Origin: an uncultured Clostridium sp. | GTDB taxonomy: Bacteria; Bacillota; Clostridia; Oscillospirales; Acutalibacteraceae | Length of the DNA: 30,659 nucleotides | Assembly: GCA_902471875.1 (NCBI GenBank) | Contig: CABRLN010000030.1 | Location: forward strand, 1-30,659 | Reading direction: 5' to 3' | Position numbers and translations under genes: made by a program | Shown here: one piece after another, positions 1 through 7,825 of the stretch | How positions within the stretch are numbered: position 1 is the first letter of the stretch | Layout of the letters: each line of letters starts with the position of its first letter | Notes under the pieces: model-generated | Seen by the model: the letters and a program-made list of their open reading frames with translations, nothing else | The model's database searches: none | What the model was told of the DNA's origin: nothing

Positions 1-240
1 AAATTGTCGGTAAACCGAGGCAAAGCGAACATTCCCCAAGCCTAGCTCGCTTACTTTGCTTTTAACAACTTGTCAAGTTCCTCCATAAAAGTATTTATAT
101 CCTTAAATTGTCGGTAAACTGAGGCAAAGCGAACATTCCCCAAGCCTAGCTCGCTTACTTTGCTTTTAACAACTTGTCAAGCTCCTCCATAAAAGTATTT
201 ATATCCTTAAATTGTCGGTAAACTGAGGCAAAGCGAACAT
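1..240. repeat. Tandem 104-bp duplication of the nrdR 3' end
   Basis: The segment repeats with a 104-bp period: units begin at 1, 105 and 209, and the third diverges after 240, where unique nrdR coding sequence starts. Each unit holds the last 27 or so codons of nrdR, its stop codon and about 20 bp of downstream sequence. The functional nrdR uses the innermost copy (stop at 155-157). The copies to the left are headless tails. Two positions differ between units (16 C versus 120/224 T; 78 T versus 182 C). Both are synonymous in the nrdR reading. The window edge cuts the array, so the copy number is unknown. Confidence 0.95.
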
Positions 241-610
241 AGGCTACCTCATCTACATCCTTCAAATACTCCATGGCGTATTCACCTATTTTTTTCGAAC
301 TTACCTCTCGTTCAAGTGAATTTTGAATTCTCATTTCTATATTGTTAATTATCGTTTCAATTGTTTCAATAGACACGGGACGCTTTTCACATGCACGCAT
401 AAGACCGTTACTAAGCTTTTCACGGCTAAAAAGCTCACGAGTACGGTCACGCTTTACAACCATTATAGGCACGGTTTCAATAACCTCGTGAGTGGTAAAA
501 CGCTTACTACAGTTAAGACATTCTCGCCTTCTTCTGATTCTTTCTCCATCATCTGCCGAACGAGAATCTATAACCTTGCTTTCCTCACAACCGCAATATG
601 GACACTTCAT
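155..610 (-). CDS. nrdR: Transcriptional repressor NrdR
   Basis: NrdR represses ribonucleotide reductase genes in response to ATP/dATP. The 151-residue product begins MKCPYCG and has the N-terminal zinc ribbon (Cys3, Cys6, then a CLNC pair near residues 31-34), followed by an ATP-cone domain from about residue 45 to 135. Length and domain order are normal for the family. The ATG at 608-610 is chosen because GGGAGG lies eight bases upstream and because the family starts MKCPYC. A TTG five codons earlier would place the ribosome site inside the gene. The last 28 codons lie in a 104-bp tandem repeat, but the encoded C-terminus appears intact. Two candidate NrdR boxes in the promoter suggest autoregulation. 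No ribonucleotide reductase gene is in the window. Confidence 0.96.
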   Translation of the reverse strand: MKCPYCGCEESKVIDSRSADDGERIRRRRECLNCSKRFTTHEVIETVPIMVVKRDRTRELFSREKLSNGLMRACEKRPVSIETIETIINNIEMRIQNSLEREVSSKKIGEYAMEYLKDVDEVAYVRFASVYRQFKDINTFMEELDKLLKAK

Positions 611-643
611 AAAAATACCTCCCAATAATATGAATTGTTATAA

Positions 644-673
644 ATTATACCATATATTGTGGTTAATTTACAA
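644..673 (-). promoter_or_regulatory. Sigma-A promoter of nrdR, extended -10
   Basis: On the minus strand, TTGTAA (668-673) and TATAAT (644-649) are separated by 18 bp, and TGG precedes the -10 box as an extended -10. Transcription would start about 30 bp upstream of the nrdR ATG. The promoter lies just downstream of the preceding gene, which ends at 695. Confidence 0.7.
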
Positions 674-694
674 GTACCATACTAAATATTTCTA
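647..694. promoter_or_regulatory. Pair of candidate NrdR boxes, 32 bp apart
   Basis: Box 1 (647-662, ATACCATATATTGTGG) matches 13 of 16 positions of the known NrdR box consensus ACACwATATATwGTGT and covers the -10 box and part of the spacer. Box 2 (679-694, ATACTAAATATTTCTA) matches about 10 of 16. The two start exactly 32 bp apart. That equals about three helical turns and is the usual spacing of paired NrdR boxes. Placement across the nrdR promoter implies autorepression. Box 1 is convincing alone; box 2 is supported mainly by spacing. Confidence 0.6.
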
Positions 695-1489
695 TCAAAA
701 ATTTCCAAATGTATTGTTCAAATAGTTATAAGAGTCTATTATTTCCTGTATATTTTGGTAGTTTTTGTTGTAAACCTCAATAACACCACTGCCTGTAAAA
801 CCGTTTTCTTTCATTAAAGATAAAATTTTGGTATAATCCATTGTTCCTTTACCCGGCAATAAACAATCCTGTTGATGAGTATTATCGTTAATATGCAGAT
901 GTATTATACGGTTGCCCATTGCCCTACAAATTACATAAGGGTCGTTGCCTGAACGTACCGCCTGCTTTATATCAAATACAAAAGAAACATCACAACCAAG
1001 ATTTTCACGCATTTTATTAAGAAAATCAGGACTTTGACTTCTAAACATATTGACATTTTCTTGTCCTAAATCAATCCCCATTTTCCTGCCTACACTTGCA
1101 AGCCTGTAATAACGCTCAAAATATTCCTCGTCAGGTATTCCGCCTGACTGCGGCATGCGTTTGTCACCATGCAATACAACCAGCCTGGCACCAAATTCAC
1201 CAGCAAAGTTATAATAGCGCTTGTAAAATTCTACAGCGTCATCAAAGCGTTTCTTGTAGTCAGAAAAAATCATTATATGCTCATATCCTGACGTAAACGG
1301 ATGCACCGATGTTACCTTAACATTATAGGGACTAATTATGCTTTTAATTTTCTTAATAAAATTATCTTCCAGTTCGCTTTCAGTGTTTACAAAAATCTCC
1401 ATACAATTTACGCCGTTTTCAACCAACTGCCTGATAGCTGTTGACAACTCCATGGGGTAAAAACAAGAGGATGAAACACCAAATCTCAT
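695..1489 (-). CDS. Sugar phosphate isomerase/epimerase-like TIM barrel protein
   Basis: The 264-residue product belongs to the xylose isomerase-like/AP endonuclease 2 TIM-barrel superfamily. Barrel strands with likely metal ligands are visible in order: LVVLHGDKR near 105-113, GQENVN near 142-147, FVFDIKQAVRSG near 170-181, IIHLHINDNTH near 195-205 and a C-terminal VIEVYN near 237-242. This E/D/H/E pattern is typical of divalent-metal sugar isomerases and epimerases. The substrate cannot be read from the sequence. Deoxyribonuclease IV is an alternative in the same superfamily but is less likely. The ATG at 1487-1489 has GGAAG upstream. It lies between lgt and nrdR on the same strand, with 114 bp to lgt and no terminator seen between them. 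Confidence 0.75.
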   Translation of the reverse strand: MRFGVSSSCFYPMELSTAIRQLVENGVNCMEIFVNTESELEDNFIKKIKSIISPYNVKVTSVHPFTSGYEHIMIFSDYKKRFDDAVEFYKRYYNFAGEFGARLVVLHGDKRMPQSGGIPDEEYFERYYRLASVGRKMGIDLGQENVNMFRSQSPDFLNKMRENLGCDVSFVFDIKQAVRSGNDPYVICRAMGNRIIHLHINDNTHQQDCLLPGKGTMDYTKILSLMKENGFTGSGVIEVYNKNYQNIQEIIDSYNYLNNTFGNF

Positions 1490-1603
1490 AATAACACTTC
1501 CTTGCTATATTAATAATAAAATACTTTTCTAAAATTTATTTTCAAGCAAACTTTGTAATAATCAAAAACAATGAGCAATACAAAATATTCTAAAAATAAT
1601 ATA

Positions 1604-2434
1604 TTATTTAGTATTAATAGTCACTTTTGACTCTTCATTGTGCTTAACGGTAACAATAAGCATAATTGCCGAAAAAACAAAAATAAAAATGCTTATCCAC
1701 TGGGAGGTTGACATTACACCAAAAAAACCACGTTCACTATTGTCGCCTCTGAAAAATTCGTTAATAAATCTTGCAACAGGGTAAATTAAGCCGTAGATCC
1801 AAATTAAAATACCTTTTTTAATATTTTTACATTTACATAATAAAAACAGAAGAATAATACAAATAATAAGATTTTCAGCCGACTCAACAAGCTGTATAGG
1901 AAAACGGCAAACCCCGTTAGCATTTTCTACTACAGAATAATGGTAGGTAAATCCTATGTCACTTTCTACGCCGTAACAACAACCTGCAAGAAAACAACCC
2001 ACTCTTCCAAAGGCATGAAACAACGGTATGCAAGGTGCCAAAGTGTCTGCATAGCTTTTTACATTTAACTTTGCCCACTTTATATAAATAAAACCGCCAA
2101 GACAAGCGCCTATTAAGCCACCGTAAAATACCATTCCGCCAAAAACATCTGTCATATATATTATAAACATCGTTAAACTGCCAAACGCCCTGTCTAAATG
2201 TGTAAGCACGTAATACAGCTTGTCAAATTGTGCAATAGCATAAACTAAATGTGCAAAAATAAATGCACATATACCGCCTGACAGTCCAATGCACACATAT
2301 TCAATTCCCTCTATACCGTCACGCTTTTTGCTGGTAACAAACCTTATAAGCAAAAAGCAAGACAGTATGCCAAACCCTACCATTATACCGTAGTAAGGCA
2401 GTTCAGCCCCTAAAATATCAACTGTAGTAAACAA
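1604..2434 (-). CDS. lgt: Prolipoprotein diacylglyceryl transferase
   Basis: Lgt moves diacylglycerol from phosphatidylglycerol to the lipobox cysteine of prolipoproteins at the membrane. The 276-residue protein has about seven hydrophobic segments and the Lgt signature region FHAFGRVGCFLAGCCYG near residues 140-156, with the conserved GRxGCF core in its clostridial form. The second conserved stretch (VARFINEFFRGD) lies near residues 221-232. Translation most likely starts at TTG (2432-2434): it gives the usual N-terminal length, no ATG is available nearby in frame, and GAGGTGA lies about eight bases upstream. A terminator hairpin lies between this gene and the one before it on the same strand. 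Confidence 0.95.
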   Translation of the reverse strand: MFTTVDILGAELPYYGIMVGFGILSCFLLIRFVTSKKRDGIEGIEYVCIGLSGGICAFIFAHLVYAIAQFDKLYYVLTHLDRAFGSLTMFIIYMTDVFGGMVFYGGLIGACLGGFIYIKWAKLNVKSYADTLAPCIPLFHAFGRVGCFLAGCCYGVESDIGFTYHYSVVENANGVCRFPIQLVESAENLIICIILLFLLCKCKNIKKGILIWIYGLIYPVARFINEFFRGDNSERGFFGVMSTSQWISIFIFVFSAIMLIVTVKHNEESKVTINTK

Positions 2435-2457
2435 AAATTATCACCTCTAAAAAACAA

Positions 2458-2481
2458 GGCAGTGTGCAATTACACACTGCC
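2458..2481 (-). terminator. Rho-independent terminator upstream of lgt
   Basis: Nine-base arms GGCAGTGTG and CACACTGCC flank a six-base loop. Read on the minus strand, the stem is followed by TTGTTTTTT. The T-run abuts the lgt ribosome binding site, so lgt transcripts either read through this element or start inside it. A perfect 18-bp palindrome (2491-2508) lies next to it and covers the stop codon of the upstream gene. Confidence 0.8.
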
Positions 2482-2506
2482 TAAATTTTTAATTGTAAAT
2501 TTACAA

Positions 2507-3403
2507 TTAATAGTATAGTGAATCACCGTCTTCAAGATAATCGTAAATAGTTGTATTACCGCCTGTTAAGCTTCGGTAACCGTCAGCCGCAAAACAAGCA
2601 GCACATCCTACGCAAGAAACACACGAAATAATTGAAACAGCTGAAAGAATTACACCTATTACAGCGCAAACAATACCACCTGTTGACTTACCTTGATTAG
2701 ATCTATTACCAGACAATTTTGCCAGCTTGTTATACTTAACACCCATAATAATGCCAACAATACCTGCAATAAGAGCAACAACTGACAGTATACCAGAAAC
2801 AATCCACATTGCTAAAATTCCACCGCCGTCAAATGAACTAAATGAAGACCAGAAGAAAACTATGCCGAGTAACGAACCAATCAAGCTTATAGCACCTGTA
2901 ATAATTGCCAATGTAGCCTTTTGCTTGTTAGGATCTTCACCCATAATTGGCTGCTGATAGCCTGTATTTATCGGCTGACCGCCATACATATCCTGACCGT
3001 TCTGTGGCTGATTGTTGTAATAGTCCTGACCACCATACATATCCTGACCGTTCTGTGGCTGATTGTTGTAATAGTCTTGACCGTTGTTCTGTGGCTGAGA
3101 GCCATACATGTCCTGATTGTTTTGTGGTTGGCTGTTGTAATAGTCCTGACCGCCGTTTTGAGGCTGATTATTATAGTTCTGATTGTTCTGTACAGGCTGT
3201 GGATTGTATGTACCCTGTTGGTTATTATCTACAGGTTGTGGACTGTAAGAGCCCTGCTGAGCACCGCCTGCAGGCTGTGAAGAATAATCCTGATTAGGAT
3301 TAAAGCCGTTAGCTGAATAATTCTGGTTAGGATCAAAACCATTTCCTTGCATTCCTGACTGATCAGGATTAGGCTGAAAATTATTGTTATTATTGTTATC
3401 CAT
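2507..3403 (-). CDS. Q/N/Y-rich repeat protein with C-terminal DUF4190-like membrane domain
   Basis: The 298-residue protein has two parts. Residues 1-150 are low-complexity, rich in Gln, Asn, Tyr, Gly and Pro, with repeats of the form QDYYNNQPQN-GQDMYGG. One 17-residue unit occurs almost unchanged in tandem. Residues 160-270 hold about three hydrophobic segments resembling the DUF4190 type of small membrane domain (ITGAISLIGSLLGIVFFW, ILSVVALIAGIVGIIMG, GGIVCAVIGVILSAVSI). These are followed by a cysteine cluster (CVSCVGCAAC) and a short acidic tail. Proteins of this layout are common in Ruminococcaceae but their function is unknown. The disordered N-terminal part is probably cytoplasmic. 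Start ATG at 3401-3403 has AGGAGG seven bases upstream. It has its own promoter and terminator, so it is probably a single-gene unit, possibly with readthrough into lgt. Confidence 0.75.
   Translation of the reverse strand: MDNNNNNNFQPNPDQSGMQGNGFDPNQNYSANGFNPNQDYSSQPAGGAQQGSYSPQPVDNNQQGTYNPQPVQNNQNYNNQPQNGGQDYYNSQPQNNQDMYGSQPQNNGQDYYNNQPQNGQDMYGGQDYYNNQPQNGQDMYGGQPINTGYQQPIMGEDPNKQKATLAIITGAISLIGSLLGIVFFWSSFSSFDGGGILAMWIVSGILSVVALIAGIVGIIMGVKYNKLAKLSGNRSNQGKSTGGIVCAVIGVILSAVSIISCVSCVGCAACFAADGYRSLTGGNTTIYDYLEDGDSLYY
2982..3200. repeat. 51-bp coding tandem repeat and degenerate copies
   Basis: A 51-bp unit (17 codons) starting at 2982 is repeated at 3033 almost without change. More divergent copies continue to about 3200. 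The period is a multiple of three, so unit gain or loss changes only the length of the Q/N-rich region. Confidence 0.8.
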
Positions 3404-3428
3404 AATATAACCTCCTATTTTTAACTTT

Positions 3429-3457
3429 ATTCTACTAAATATTTCTTATAAAGTCAA
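3429..3457 (-). promoter_or_regulatory. Sigma-A promoter of the Q/N-rich protein gene
   Basis: Minus-strand TTGACT (3452-3457) and TAGAAT (3429-3434) are separated by 17 bp. The start point would lie about 20 bp upstream of the ATG at 3403. Confidence 0.7.
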
Positions 3458-3499
3458 CAGAAACATAAAAAATTATTAAATAATTGTGAACAAAAGATC

Positions 3500-3522
3500 A
3501 GTTGTGATTTAACCGCACAACT
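3500..3522 (-). terminator. Possible terminator of the polysaccharide operon
   Basis: Seven-base arms AGTTGTG and CACAACT with a nine-base loop, followed on the minus strand by GATCTTTTGTT. The stem is short and the T-run is interrupted, so it is a weak candidate. It lies 46 bp after the last operon gene. Confidence 0.4.
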
Positions 3523-3567
3523 ATGATACATATGACTAAAACAAACTATTTCGATTTATATAAATTA

Positions 3568-4566
3568 TTAATCAGCTTTAATTTCTAAACTTGCAGTATT
3601 TTCAAAAGCATTAGATTTATCTTCATAGTTATCATCAAAGTTAATTCGGCATTCCTCTACAACTAAAGGCCGCTTCATGACCCTTGTATTAATACTCATA
3701 ATATATTCACCCATTATACCTATAAAGAACAGCTGTACTGCGCCTAATAAGAACATACCCACAAGTACAGGAGCCATTCCGGCAGAAAATCTGTCCCAAA
3801 AAATCAGCTTTAATATAAAATAAATTACTGCAATTAAAAAGCTAATGCCGCCTACCACAAAGCTACACAAGGTTGCCAAACGCAAAATAACCTTTGAATA
3901 TGAGGTTATACCTATCATTGCATAATCATAAAGCGAGTAAAAATTGTTTTTACTTTTTCCTGCCCTGCGTTTTGGCTGTTCATATTCTACTGTTACATAG
4001 TCAAAGCCAAGCTCGGCTACAATTCCCCTTAAGTATGGCATTGGGTCATCTAAGTCTCTTACAACATCTACAAAAGCCTTGTCATACAAACCAAAGCCCG
4101 TAAAATGCTCAATTTGGTCAACATCTGATATTTTTTTAATAAGCCTGTAATAGCATGAACGCAAAAAGTACATAAGCTTACTTTCTTTACTGGCAGTTTT
4201 TACACCTATTACAATTTTGTTGCCTTGCTCCCATAGTTTTACAAAGTCAACTATCATATCTACAGGATCCTGAAAATCTGCACACATACGCACCACACAG
4301 TCGCCGTAAGCCTGCTTTAGCGCATATACCGGTGAACGCATCTGACCAAAATTTCGTGCATTAAAAATAGCCTTTATTTTCTTATTGCCTTCGCACATTT
4401 TTCTTAATATTTTTCTTGTATTGTCCTTAGAATGATTATCTGCAAAAATAATTTCGTAGTCATACTGAGGCAAATTTGTTTCAAAAACATTTATAATAGC
4501 CTCTGACAATGGCTGAACATTTTCTTCTTCGTTATATGTAGGTATTACAACACTTATTTTCTTCAT
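3568..4566 (-). CDS. GtrB-like family 2 glycosyltransferase with two C-terminal membrane helices
   Basis: The 332-residue protein has the GT2 polyprenyl-phosphate glycosyltransferase layout. An N-terminal GT-A domain begins KISVVIPTYNEEENV, with nucleotide-binding FADNHSKDNT near residues 41-50, NARNFGQM, and the metal-site variant ADFQDP near 95. Two membrane segments follow near 228-258 and 266-292, then a polar tail. By family, such enzymes load a sugar from a nucleotide donor onto undecaprenyl phosphate (GtrB, ArnC, DPM1 type). It is the last gene of the operon and overlaps the SDR gene by four bases (ATGA). A GtrA flippase in the same operon and a GtrII-like transferase across the divergent promoter support a three-part side-chain attachment system. 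The sugar donor is not readable; it may be the CDP-sugar made by this operon. Confidence 0.85.
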   Translation of the reverse strand: MKKISVVIPTYNEEENVQPLSEAIINVFETNLPQYDYEIIFADNHSKDNTRKILRKMCEGNKKIKAIFNARNFGQMRSPVYALKQAYGDCVVRMCADFQDPVDMIVDFVKLWEQGNKIVIGVKTASKESKLMYFLRSCYYRLIKKISDVDQIEHFTGFGLYDKAFVDVVRDLDDPMPYLRGIVAELGFDYVTVEYEQPKRRAGKSKNNFYSLYDYAMIGITSYSKVILRLATLCSFVVGGISFLIAVIYFILKLIFWDRFSAGMAPVLVGMFLLGAVQLFFIGIMGEYIMSINTRVMKRPLVVEECRINFDDNYEDKSNAFENTASLEIKAD

Positions 4567-5507
4567 TTACTTTGTGCGTCCTTTTCTGATAATTGGTTCT
4601 TAATAAACTCTATATTTTCTTTTATTCCTTGTTCAAAATTATACATTGGTCTAAAACCTGTGTCTGTAGTAAGTTTTGAAATATCTGCACACAAGTTCAT
4701 TACAGCATTTTCTTTATATGGTATTGCACCAAGATTTACCTTTGCGGTGTTTTCCGTATATTTACTAATAAGATTAATATACTCATAAAGAGGTCTGGCA
4801 CTACCGCTGCCAATGTTATATATACTGCCGTTTTTGCCGTACAGCCCCAACAGATAAAAAGCTCTGCCAATGTCTTTGCTATACATATAGTCCCACATTT
4901 GCTCGCCCTTTGTAAAGTTGGTTTCTTCACTCTTAAGCATTTTTTCTATACAGGTTGTGACCATTGCCGACCTTTTATTATATGCACCGTAAACACTGAA
5001 AATTCTGGTCCAAACATATTCTATGCCATTTCTTTTGCACTGCTCAAAGGCAAGCCTGCAAGCAGCATATTTACAAATGCCGTAAGGTGTACAAGGATTT
5101 ACAGGAGTTTCTTCATTAATACTTGGTTTGTTTACTACACCATATTCTGCTTGTGAACCTGCACCTATAAATTTGGTACAGCCCAAAGCTGCGGCAACAT
5201 TAACTGCGTCAATAGTAAAATTAATATTTTCAGTTTGAAATTTTAAATTCTCATCTCTTTTTGCTCCTGTGTGAGCCCATGCAAAGTGGTAAAACACATT
5301 GCATTTTTCTTTAATTTTTTCTGTTAAGTCTGCAAGACTGTCAAGACTGCATTCTACAATATTTATATCTTTAAATTGATTAAGTCTTGAAAGGTTAGGG
5401 GATTTTTCTCGAACAACCGCATAAACTTTTACATTGTTTTTTACAAGCTGTTCTACAGCAGCAAAACCTATCATGCTTGTTGCACCAGTAACAACTGCAA
5501 CATCCAT
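4563..5507 (-). CDS. NAD(P)-dependent epimerase/dehydratase-type reductase, YerF-like or CDP-sugar reductase candidate
   Basis: This 314-residue extended short-chain dehydrogenase has an N-terminal Rossmann motif TGATSMIG (residues 7-14), in which the middle glycine of GxxGxxG is serine, and the catalytic pair in PYGICK near residue 142. After the 4,6-dehydratase and 3-dehydrase steps encoded upstream, such an SDR would reduce a 4-keto sugar (paratose/abequose synthase type). If the neighbouring TPP enzyme adds a two-carbon unit, it would instead reduce the acetyl branch (the YerF role in yersiniose synthesis). The role is inferred from context. Start ATG at 5505-5507 has GGGAGGG six bases upstream. 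There are 37 bp to the TPP gene and a four-base overlap with the GT2 gene. Confidence 0.8.
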   Translation of the reverse strand: MDVAVVTGATSMIGFAAVEQLVKNNVKVYAVVREKSPNLSRLNQFKDINIVECSLDSLADLTEKIKEKCNVFYHFAWAHTGAKRDENLKFQTENINFTIDAVNVAAALGCTKFIGAGSQAEYGVVNKPSINEETPVNPCTPYGICKYAACRLAFEQCKRNGIEYVWTRIFSVYGAYNKRSAMVTTCIEKMLKSEETNFTKGEQMWDYMYSKDIGRAFYLLGLYGKNGSIYNIGSGSARPLYEYINLISKYTENTAKVNLGAIPYKENAVMNLCADISKLTTDTGFRPMYNFEQGIKENIEFIKNQLSEKDAQSK

Positions 5508-5544
5508 ACATTACCCTCCCGGTTTATTTTTTACTTGTGCTGTT

Positions 5545-7368
5545 TTACACAAGGGGAATATACATATTTTCTTCAAGCTCTTCACGTGGCAGAAACGGTG
5601 CTAAATCTTCAAGAGGAGCAGACACCATTGTACCGTCCTCTAATTTTTTACTTGAGGCTTTAGGCTCAGTATTTTGTGTGGTTGTTACATACACCTCACA
5701 TATAATTGCACCATGAGTATTCAACACACTGTTAATAGTTTGTGCCAAGTTCTCACTTTTGTTTACACTTGTGTAAGCCATACCATATGCACTACACAGC
5801 TTCTCAAGGTTGGGAAAACCCAAATCACCACTGTCTGTTCCAACGCCAACCAACGGGTTTCCGCTAAAATATGCATTTTGGGTTTGCCTTATTGAGTGGT
5901 AACCGTTGTTGTTAATTACAAACAGCTTAACAGGCAGCTTGTTAGTTACAATAGTTTGCAGCTCCTGAATATTCATCTGCAAGCTTCCGTCACCTGTTAC
6001 ACAAGCTATACTTTTGTTGCCGCACGCCCTGCACACACCTATTGCTGCAGGTAAACAGTAACCCATTGAGGCAGTGTTTGGATTGGTTATAAAACGCTGA
6101 CCCTTTTTTATTTTTGCTGTCTGACTTCCCACAACACGGCTTGTACCAACACTTGCAACAAGAACATCATTCTCTTTTAAAGTACTATAAAGTTCGTTAT
6201 AAAAGGCATAAATATTTGTCCTGCCGTCAATATTTTTATAATGATTTTCGTTTACAACTGGATATGTTTTTTTCCAATACAAGCACTTTTCAAGCCATTC
6301 TTTATTGTTAAACAGTGACTTTTCACCCATTTGTTCAAGCTTTTGATTAAGCTTTTTAATAAGTACCTTAGCGTTACATACAACAGGCAGGTCTATGTTG
6401 AGGTATGGCTTTTTAAGCTCTTCACCGTCAATATCATTTGCAATTTTGTAAGCAGACCTTGCCCATGTTTTGTCATTAAAACCAATTTGCATATAGCTTA
6501 AGCGGTTACCCAACGAAAATAGAACATCGCTGTTCTGCACGGCAAAGTTGCCTGCCCTATCACCTGTGCCCCCGCTTTTTCCTACATAAAGAGAATTTTG
6601 ATAGTCCAGTATATCAATGCTGCTCATACCGTTTACAACAGGTACATTCAGCTTTTTTACAAGCTGCAAAAACTCATTGTGAGCACCGCTTAGGCGAATA
6701 CCGTTACCTGTCATTATAACAGGTCTTTTTGCATTTTTCAGCTTAAAAATAATGGTATCTATAATTTTGTCATTTATGCCGTCTTTAATTTCGTTTATAT
6801 CCTCCTGCGGATTATAAGAAACTAAATTGTCTGTGTCTATAATTTTTGCCTGAATATCTAGCGGAATGTCTAGCCAACAAGGTGCAGGACGACCGTTTTT
6901 GGCTAAAAACAGTGCTTTTTCAAGATGATATTTTATCATATTAGCATCTGTAACCATTACAGCATATTTTGTCATACATTCTACTGCCTTGGTAATGTCA
7001 AATTCTTGAATTCCCATTGTACGCAGGTTAAGCCCTGTACTGCGTACACAGGTTGCATAACGTGACTGCCCTGAAAAAATAAGCATTGGAATAGAGTCCA
7101 TATAGCCGCACAACACCCCTGTAATTGCGTTTGACGCTCCCGGTCCCATTGTAACACATACAGCGGCAATTTGGTTATTTACTCTGGCATACGCCTCTGC
7201 CGCCATTGCACTTGCCTGTTCGTTGTGATTATAGGTGCAATGCAAGCCTTGTTTGTGTCCAAAAGAGTCGTTAAGGTGCATTGAACCACCGCCTGTTACA
7301 GTAAACATATCAGTTATTCCATTATTAACCAAAAAGTCTGCTATATAGTCTGAAAGTTTAATTTTCAT
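5545..7368 (-). CDS. Acetolactate synthase-like TPP-dependent enzyme, YerE-like candidate for branched sugar synthesis
   Basis: The 607-residue protein has the three-domain fold of the acetohydroxyacid synthase family. The PYR domain carries the catalytic glutamate (NHNEQASAMAAEAYAR, Glu50) and GPGASNAITGV. A central domain follows. The PP domain carries the TPP/Mg motif GDGSLQMN with the downstream NN about 25 residues later (FVINNNGYHS). In branched-chain amino acid operons this fold makes acetolactate. Here it sits between sugar genes that include an E1-type 3-dehydrase. That matches YerE, which transfers an acetyl unit from pyruvate to CDP-3,6-dideoxy-4-ketoglucose. A FAD site cannot be shown by eye. 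The ATG at 7366-7368 is preferred over the TTG one codon earlier because GGAG lies seven bases upstream. It overlaps the end of gtrA by 11 bp. Confidence 0.85.
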   Translation of the reverse strand: MKIKLSDYIADFLVNNGITDMFTVTGGGSMHLNDSFGHKQGLHCTYNHNEQASAMAAEAYARVNNQIAAVCVTMGPGASNAITGVLCGYMDSIPMLIFSGQSRYATCVRSTGLNLRTMGIQEFDITKAVECMTKYAVMVTDANMIKYHLEKALFLAKNGRPAPCWLDIPLDIQAKIIDTDNLVSYNPQEDINEIKDGINDKIIDTIIFKLKNAKRPVIMTGNGIRLSGAHNEFLQLVKKLNVPVVNGMSSIDILDYQNSLYVGKSGGTGDRAGNFAVQNSDVLFSLGNRLSYMQIGFNDKTWARSAYKIANDIDGEELKKPYLNIDLPVVCNAKVLIKKLNQKLEQMGEKSLFNNKEWLEKCLYWKKTYPVVNENHYKNIDGRTNIYAFYNELYSTLKENDVLVASVGTSRVVGSQTAKIKKGQRFITNPNTASMGYCLPAAIGVCRACGNKSIACVTGDGSLQMNIQELQTIVTNKLPVKLFVINNNGYHSIRQTQNAYFSGNPLVGVGTDSGDLGFPNLEKLCSAYGMAYTSVNKSENLAQTINSVLNTHGAIICEVYVTTTQNTEPKASSKKLEDGTMVSAPLEDLAPFLPREELEENMYIPLV

Positions 7369-7825
7369 CAAAATGCTCCTTCTTCTCTCTTTTCCTAAAC
7401 GCCCAAAGCTTGTTTAAAACAAAGTTTAGCGGTACTGTTACCACAAGTCTTATAAGCGGTGCTATCCATTCTGAAATATGCAGAATATCTACCATAAACC
7501 ATATAAGCACTGTTGACACCAAAAAGCTTATGCCATAGGTTAAAAAAACCTTTGTAAAAGACTTTGGAATGCTTGTTTCGGTTTTGTCTTTAAACACATA
7601 GCGGTAATTCCAGAAAAAAGCATTAATTACACTTATTAAAAAACCCATAGTATTGGCTAAAATATAATTTACGCCAAAAGCAACCAAAATATAGTAAACA
7701 GCAAGTGAAATCAATGTGTTTGAAACACCTACAAGACCAAACTTAAAAAACTGCCACACCAGTGCAAAAAACTCTTTTTTGCTGTGTACATTAAACTTAT
7801 TTTTCAGTTTATTTATTATTTTCAT
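7358..7825 (-). CDS. gtrA: GtrA-family membrane protein
   Basis: The 155-residue protein has four hydrophobic segments (near 22-48, 54-74, 92-112 and 120-140), the basic C-terminus, and the NFVLNKLWAFRKR motif typical of GtrA/DPMS-associated proteins. GtrA proteins are proposed to flip undecaprenyl-phosphate-linked sugars across the membrane. The start codon overlaps the rfbH-like stop by four bases (ATGA) and no good ribosome site is seen, so translation is probably coupled. Its presence in the same operon as a GtrB-like GT2 enzyme supports the flippase role. The transported sugar is unknown. Confidence 0.88.
   Translation of the reverse strand: MKIINKLKNKFNVHSKKEFFALVWQFFKFGLVGVSNTLISLAVYYILVAFGVNYILANTMGFLISVINAFFWNYRYVFKDKTETSIPKSFTKVFLTYGISFLVSTVLIWFMVDILHISEWIAPLIRLVVTVPLNFVLNKLWAFRKREKKEHFDEN

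Noticed and set aside
2982..3200. CRISPR-like array
   Set aside because: The repeats are contiguous, in frame and coding, without unique spacers.
2921..3297. Two long plus-strand frames opposite the Q/N-rich gene
   Set aside because: They mirror the repetitive coding sequence of the minus-strand gene, have repetitive unnatural composition and no ribosome site.
5545..7368. Reading the TPP enzyme as a normal acetolactate synthase for branched-chain amino acids
   Set aside because: No ilv gene or small subunit is nearby, and it is translationally linked to sugar-nucleotide and glycan genes.
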